Part shown: positions 61,957 to 64,000 of the stretch, in pieces | Layout: each line of letters begins with the position of its first letter | Position numbering within the stretch: the first letter of the stretch is position 1 | Origin: Alphaproteobacteria bacterium | GTDB lineage: Bacteria; Pseudomonadota; Alphaproteobacteria; Micropepsales; Micropepsaceae | Direction: 5' to 3' | DNA: 64,000 bases | NCBI GenBank assembly: GCA_016792565.1 | Contig: JAEUMK010000002.1 | Location: 62,001 to 126,000 of the forward strand | Program-made: the position numbers and the translations under genes | Notes under the pieces: model-generated | What the model was told of the DNA's origin: nothing | The model's database searches: none | The model's input: only the letters and a program-made list of their open reading frames with translations

Positions 61957-62714
61957 CGACGGGGAGCGCCTTCCTTCGCCCAGGCAAGGCCGCGGCGCAG
62001 CAGGTCATAGAAGACCGGCAGCGCCCACGAGCCCTTCTCGGGCACCGGGTAGAAGTCGATCATCGGCTGCATGTCGTAGTGGCCGCGGCAATGGCCGAGG
62101 GTCAGGTAGAGCACCGCCCCGGCGCCGCGCGGGTTGAGGTAGAAGACCGGGTGCTTCGCCTCGGGCCATTGGTCCTCGACGAAGCCCTTGGCCTCGCCGC
62201 CATAGCTGGTTTCGAGCAGGACGTGCGGCGCGCCATAGACCTCGGACAGATAGAGCTCGTCGTCGGCGTCGAAGGCCTCGACGCCCGCGACCAGCGGATG
62301 AGCCGGATCGGCCACCGTCACGCGATAGGGCGCGATCGGCGGATGGGCGATGAACATCGAGCCCAGCGTCTCCATGAAGTGCGGCGCCCAGCGCGGGCTG
62401 TCGACCCGCCCGTCGGCGAGGAAACGCAGGATCGCGTTAGTGCCGTGCAGCGCATACCAGCGCCCGCCGCGCTCGACGAAGGCACGCAGCGCCTCCTGCT
62501 GGGCGAGGCTGGGCGTCACGTCGCAGGTGTAGCTGACGAGGAAGTCCGCCTTGGCGATCGCCTCGAGATTGGCATAGTCCTCGAACACCCGGACGCGCAC
62601 GCGCTCGTCCTCGGCGAGAAGCTTGAGAAGCTCGAGGCGGGCGAAGTCGATGTCGTGGAAGCGCCCGCCCGCGACGAGGACGCAGTCGATGCGCGTCTTG
62701 CCTTGCGCTGTCAT
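61953..62714 (-). CDS. ThuA-domain protein, copy 2
   Basis: A 253-residue ThuA-like protein: RIDCVLVAGGRFHDIDFARLELLKLLAEDE, ADFLVSYTCDVTPSLAQQEALRAFVERGGRWYALHGTNA (the 'G.w.alH.t' turn) and VLYLTLGHCRGHYDMQP near the C-terminus. It is only distantly similar to the copy at 47545. It overlaps the small barrel gene by 4 bp and lies 9 bp downstream of the SDR. Role unknown, as for most ThuA proteins; context suggests a late oxidative or hydrolytic step. Confidence 0.87.
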   Translation of the reverse strand: MTAQGKTRIDCVLVAGGRFHDIDFARLELLKLLAEDERVRVRVFEDYANLEAIAKADFLVSYTCDVTPSLAQQEALRAFVERGGRWYALHGTNAILRFLADGRVDSPRWAPHFMETLGSMFIAHPPIAPYRVTVADPAHPLVAGVEAFDADDELYLSEVYGAPHVLLETSYGGEAKGFVEDQWPEAKHPVFYLNPRGAGAVLYLTLGHCRGHYDMQPMIDFYPVPEKGSWALPVFYDLLRRGLAWAKEGAPRR

Positions 62715-62723
62715 GGCGCGGGC

Positions 62724-63485
62724 CTAGTACTGCACGCGCTTGGTGATGCCGCCATCGATGACGATGTTGGCGCCGGTCATGAAGCGGCAGGCCGGCGAGG
62801 CGACGAAGGCGATGGCGCGGGCGACCTCGGCGGCGTCGCCGAGGCGGCCGACCGGGGTGTTCTTCACCGTCTGGTCGTAGACCGCCGCCATGTGCGTCTT
62901 GATCATGTCCCACGAACCGCCGGGCACGAAGACGGGACCGGGCGAGACGGTGTTGACGCGGATGCCCTTGGGCGCGAGCTGCTGCGACAGCGCGGCGGCG
63001 TAGTTGATGACCGCGGCCTTCATCGCGTTGTAGGCCTGCGGCCCAAAGAAATCCTCAAGCGCCGCAGTCGAGGAGATCGCGACGATCGATCCGGCGGCCG
63101 ATTTTTCGAGGAAGGGCAGCGCCGCCTGGATGCCGCGATAGGTGGCGAGCAGGTCGAGGTCGAAGGTCGCCTTCCAGGTCTGCTCGCTGGCCGGGCCGCC
63201 GCTCGCCGAGGCGAACGAGATGAAGATGTCGCAGCCGCCGAGCTCGCCGGCGGCGCGCGTCACCCAGGCGCCATAGGCGGCCGCGTCGGTCATGTCGACG
63301 CTGGCGCCGGTCGCCTTGACGCCCCTGGCCTTCAGCGCCGCCACGGTCTCGTCGACGCCGGCCTGGCCGCGGGCGCAGACCGCGACATCGACACCTTCGT
63401 CCGCGAGCGCCTCGGCCGTCGCACGGCCGATGCCCTTGCTGGCCCCGGCCAGCACCGCTTTCAATCCCTTCAGACCCAGATCCAT
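62724..63485 (-). CDS. Short-chain dehydrogenase/reductase
   Basis: A 253-residue SDR: VLAGASKGIGRATAEAL, ISSTAALEDFFGPQAYNAMKAAV with YxxxK (YNAMK), RVNTVSPGPVFVPGG, and a tail ITKRVQY. The NNAG position is ISFASAS, a diverged form also seen in dehydrogenases acting on bulky substrates. The ATG at 63485 is chosen from the fold; the frame runs on to 63740 inside the divergent gene. It heads the leftward SDR-ThuA-small-barrel unit and is divergent from the acyl-CoA dehydrogenase. Confidence 0.9.
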   Translation of the reverse strand: MDLGLKGLKAVLAGASKGIGRATAEALADEGVDVAVCARGQAGVDETVAALKARGVKATGASVDMTDAAAYGAWVTRAAGELGGCDIFISFASASGGPASEQTWKATFDLDLLATYRGIQAALPFLEKSAAGSIVAISSTAALEDFFGPQAYNAMKAAVINYAAALSQQLAPKGIRVNTVSPGPVFVPGGSWDMIKTHMAAVYDQTVKNTPVGRLGDAAEVARAIAFVASPACRFMTGANIVIDGGITKRVQY

Positions 63486-63588
63486 TGCCCTCTCCCTGCT
63501 GCCGTGTAAAAACCGGATAGCTTGTTTTTTATTGATGCGATCATACACTTGGCCGCATCGGCGTCTACAGCCGAAAGCGGGAGAGACC

Positions 63589-64000
63589 ATGCAGATCGCG
63601 CTGTCGCCGAGCGACCTCGCCTTTCGCGATGAGGTGCGCGCCTTCCTGGACGAGGCGCTGACCGACGACCTGCGGGCCGCCGCTGCCCGCCAGGCCGGCG
63701 TCTTTGCCGAAGCCGACCTCAACCGGCGCTGGCACCGCACGCTCTATCTCAAGGGCTGGGTGGCGCCGGCCTGGCCCAAGGCCCATGGCGGCGCCGGCTT
63801 CAGCCCGGTGCAGCGCTACATCTGGGAGAGCGAATGCGCCGCCGCCGGCGCGCCGGCGCTGCCGGCCATGGGGCTGCAGATGTGCGGGCCGGTGCTGATC
63901 GGCTGCGGCAGCGAGGCGCAGAAGGCGTTCTTCCTGCCGCGCATCCTCAGCGGCGAGCACTATTGGTGCCAAGGCTATTCGGAGCCGCAATCGGGGTCGG
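63589..64000 (+). CDS. Acyl-CoA dehydrogenase, N-terminal part (runs off window)
   Basis: Read directly: ATG 63589, then QIALSPSDLAFRDEVRAFLDEAL and a frame open to the right edge (137 codons). WCQGYSEPQSGS near the edge is the acyl-CoA dehydrogenase FAD motif (normally SEPG.GSD; here Gln replaces the Gly). GRAF-free N-terminal helices and 'GWVAPAWPKAHGGAGF' resemble the gene at 15685. Divergent from the SDR operon, with TTGTTT...TACACT as a possible promoter at 63524-63551. Confidence 0.9.
   Translation, partial: MQIALSPSDLAFRDEVRAFLDEALTDDLRAAAARQAGVFAEADLNRRWHRTLYLKGWVAPAWPKAHGGAGFSPVQRYIWESECAAAGAPALPAMGLQMCGPVLIGCGSEAQKAFFLPRILSGEHYWCQGYSEPQSGS

Overview
This is a GC-rich bacterial chromosome segment with almost no non-coding space. 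It is most likely from an alphaproteobacterium. The evidence is a complete ccoNOQP-GHIS cluster behind an FNR/FixK-type box, a sulfide:quinone oxidoreductase with cysteines at the Rhodobacter positions (C127, C159, C353), an ArsR-type regulator with two cysteines 66 residues apart as in SqrR/BigR, and a TonB-dependent receptor. I cannot name the genus. No rRNA, tRNA, insertion sequence, phage gene or CRISPR array was seen.

Layout. (1) 1-7.1 kb: the end of a family III CoA-transferase gene, converging on a five-gene beta-oxidation-type operon (two acyl-CoA dehydrogenases, a hydratase/3-hydroxyacyl-CoA dehydrogenase fusion, an Old Yellow Enzyme-type reductase and an epoxide-hydrolase-like protein). 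(2) 7.2-15.6 kb: a small DUF2946-like secreted protein, then, leftward from an FNR-type box at 15530, cbb3 oxidase (ccoN, O, Q, P) and its assembly genes (ccoG, H, I, S). (3) 15.7-20.8 kb: an acyl-CoA dehydrogenase, a GntR regulator with a malonyl-CoA-synthetase-like ligase, and a Baeyer-Villiger-type flavoprotein monooxygenase. (4) 20.9-29.6 kb: one leftward run of a beta-CASP metallo-beta-lactamase nuclease, an AMP/thymidine phosphorylase-family enzyme, a PRPP-synthetase-like enzyme, a small membrane protein and a tripartite ABC export system. (5) 29.8-32.4 kb: MFS transporter, small cytochrome c, NnrU, DUF2892 protein. (6) 32.4-38.7 kb: a sulfide-response locus (sqr divergent from a persulfide-sensor-like regulator, rhodanese and an RND pump). 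(7) 38.8-41 kb: LysR regulator and a Tat-exported nitroreductase-like protein.

(8) 41-64 kb is a catabolic island. A three-gene unit encodes a hydratase, a thiolase-fold protein that lacks the usual thiolase catalytic residues, and a DUF35 protein without zinc cysteines. It is divergent from an acyl-CoA ligase across a 377-bp intergenic region carrying three copies of a 12-mer at exactly 41-bp pitch. A long leftward array follows: TonB receptor, terminator, two SDRs, E1 alpha and beta of a 2-oxo acid dehydrogenase, Rieske oxygenase, VOC protein, SDR, MDR reductase, SDR, NTF2-like, ABM, ThuA and a molybdopterin oxidoreductase. Beyond the receptor lie an SDR plus P450 pair, a second ThuA plus small dimeric-barrel pair with an SDR, and the start of another acyl-CoA dehydrogenase. 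Together these suggest oxidative activation (P450, Rieske, Mo enzyme), alcohol/ketone interconversion (six SDRs) and CoA-dependent chain shortening of a hydrophobic, perhaps steroid- or terpenoid-like, substrate taken up by the TonB receptor. The substrate is inferred, not shown.

The least explained parts are the 41-bp-pitch repeat array, the thiolase-fold/DUF35 pair with missing catalytic residues, the duplicated ThuA/dimeric-barrel pair, and the nuclease/phosphorylase/PRPP module.
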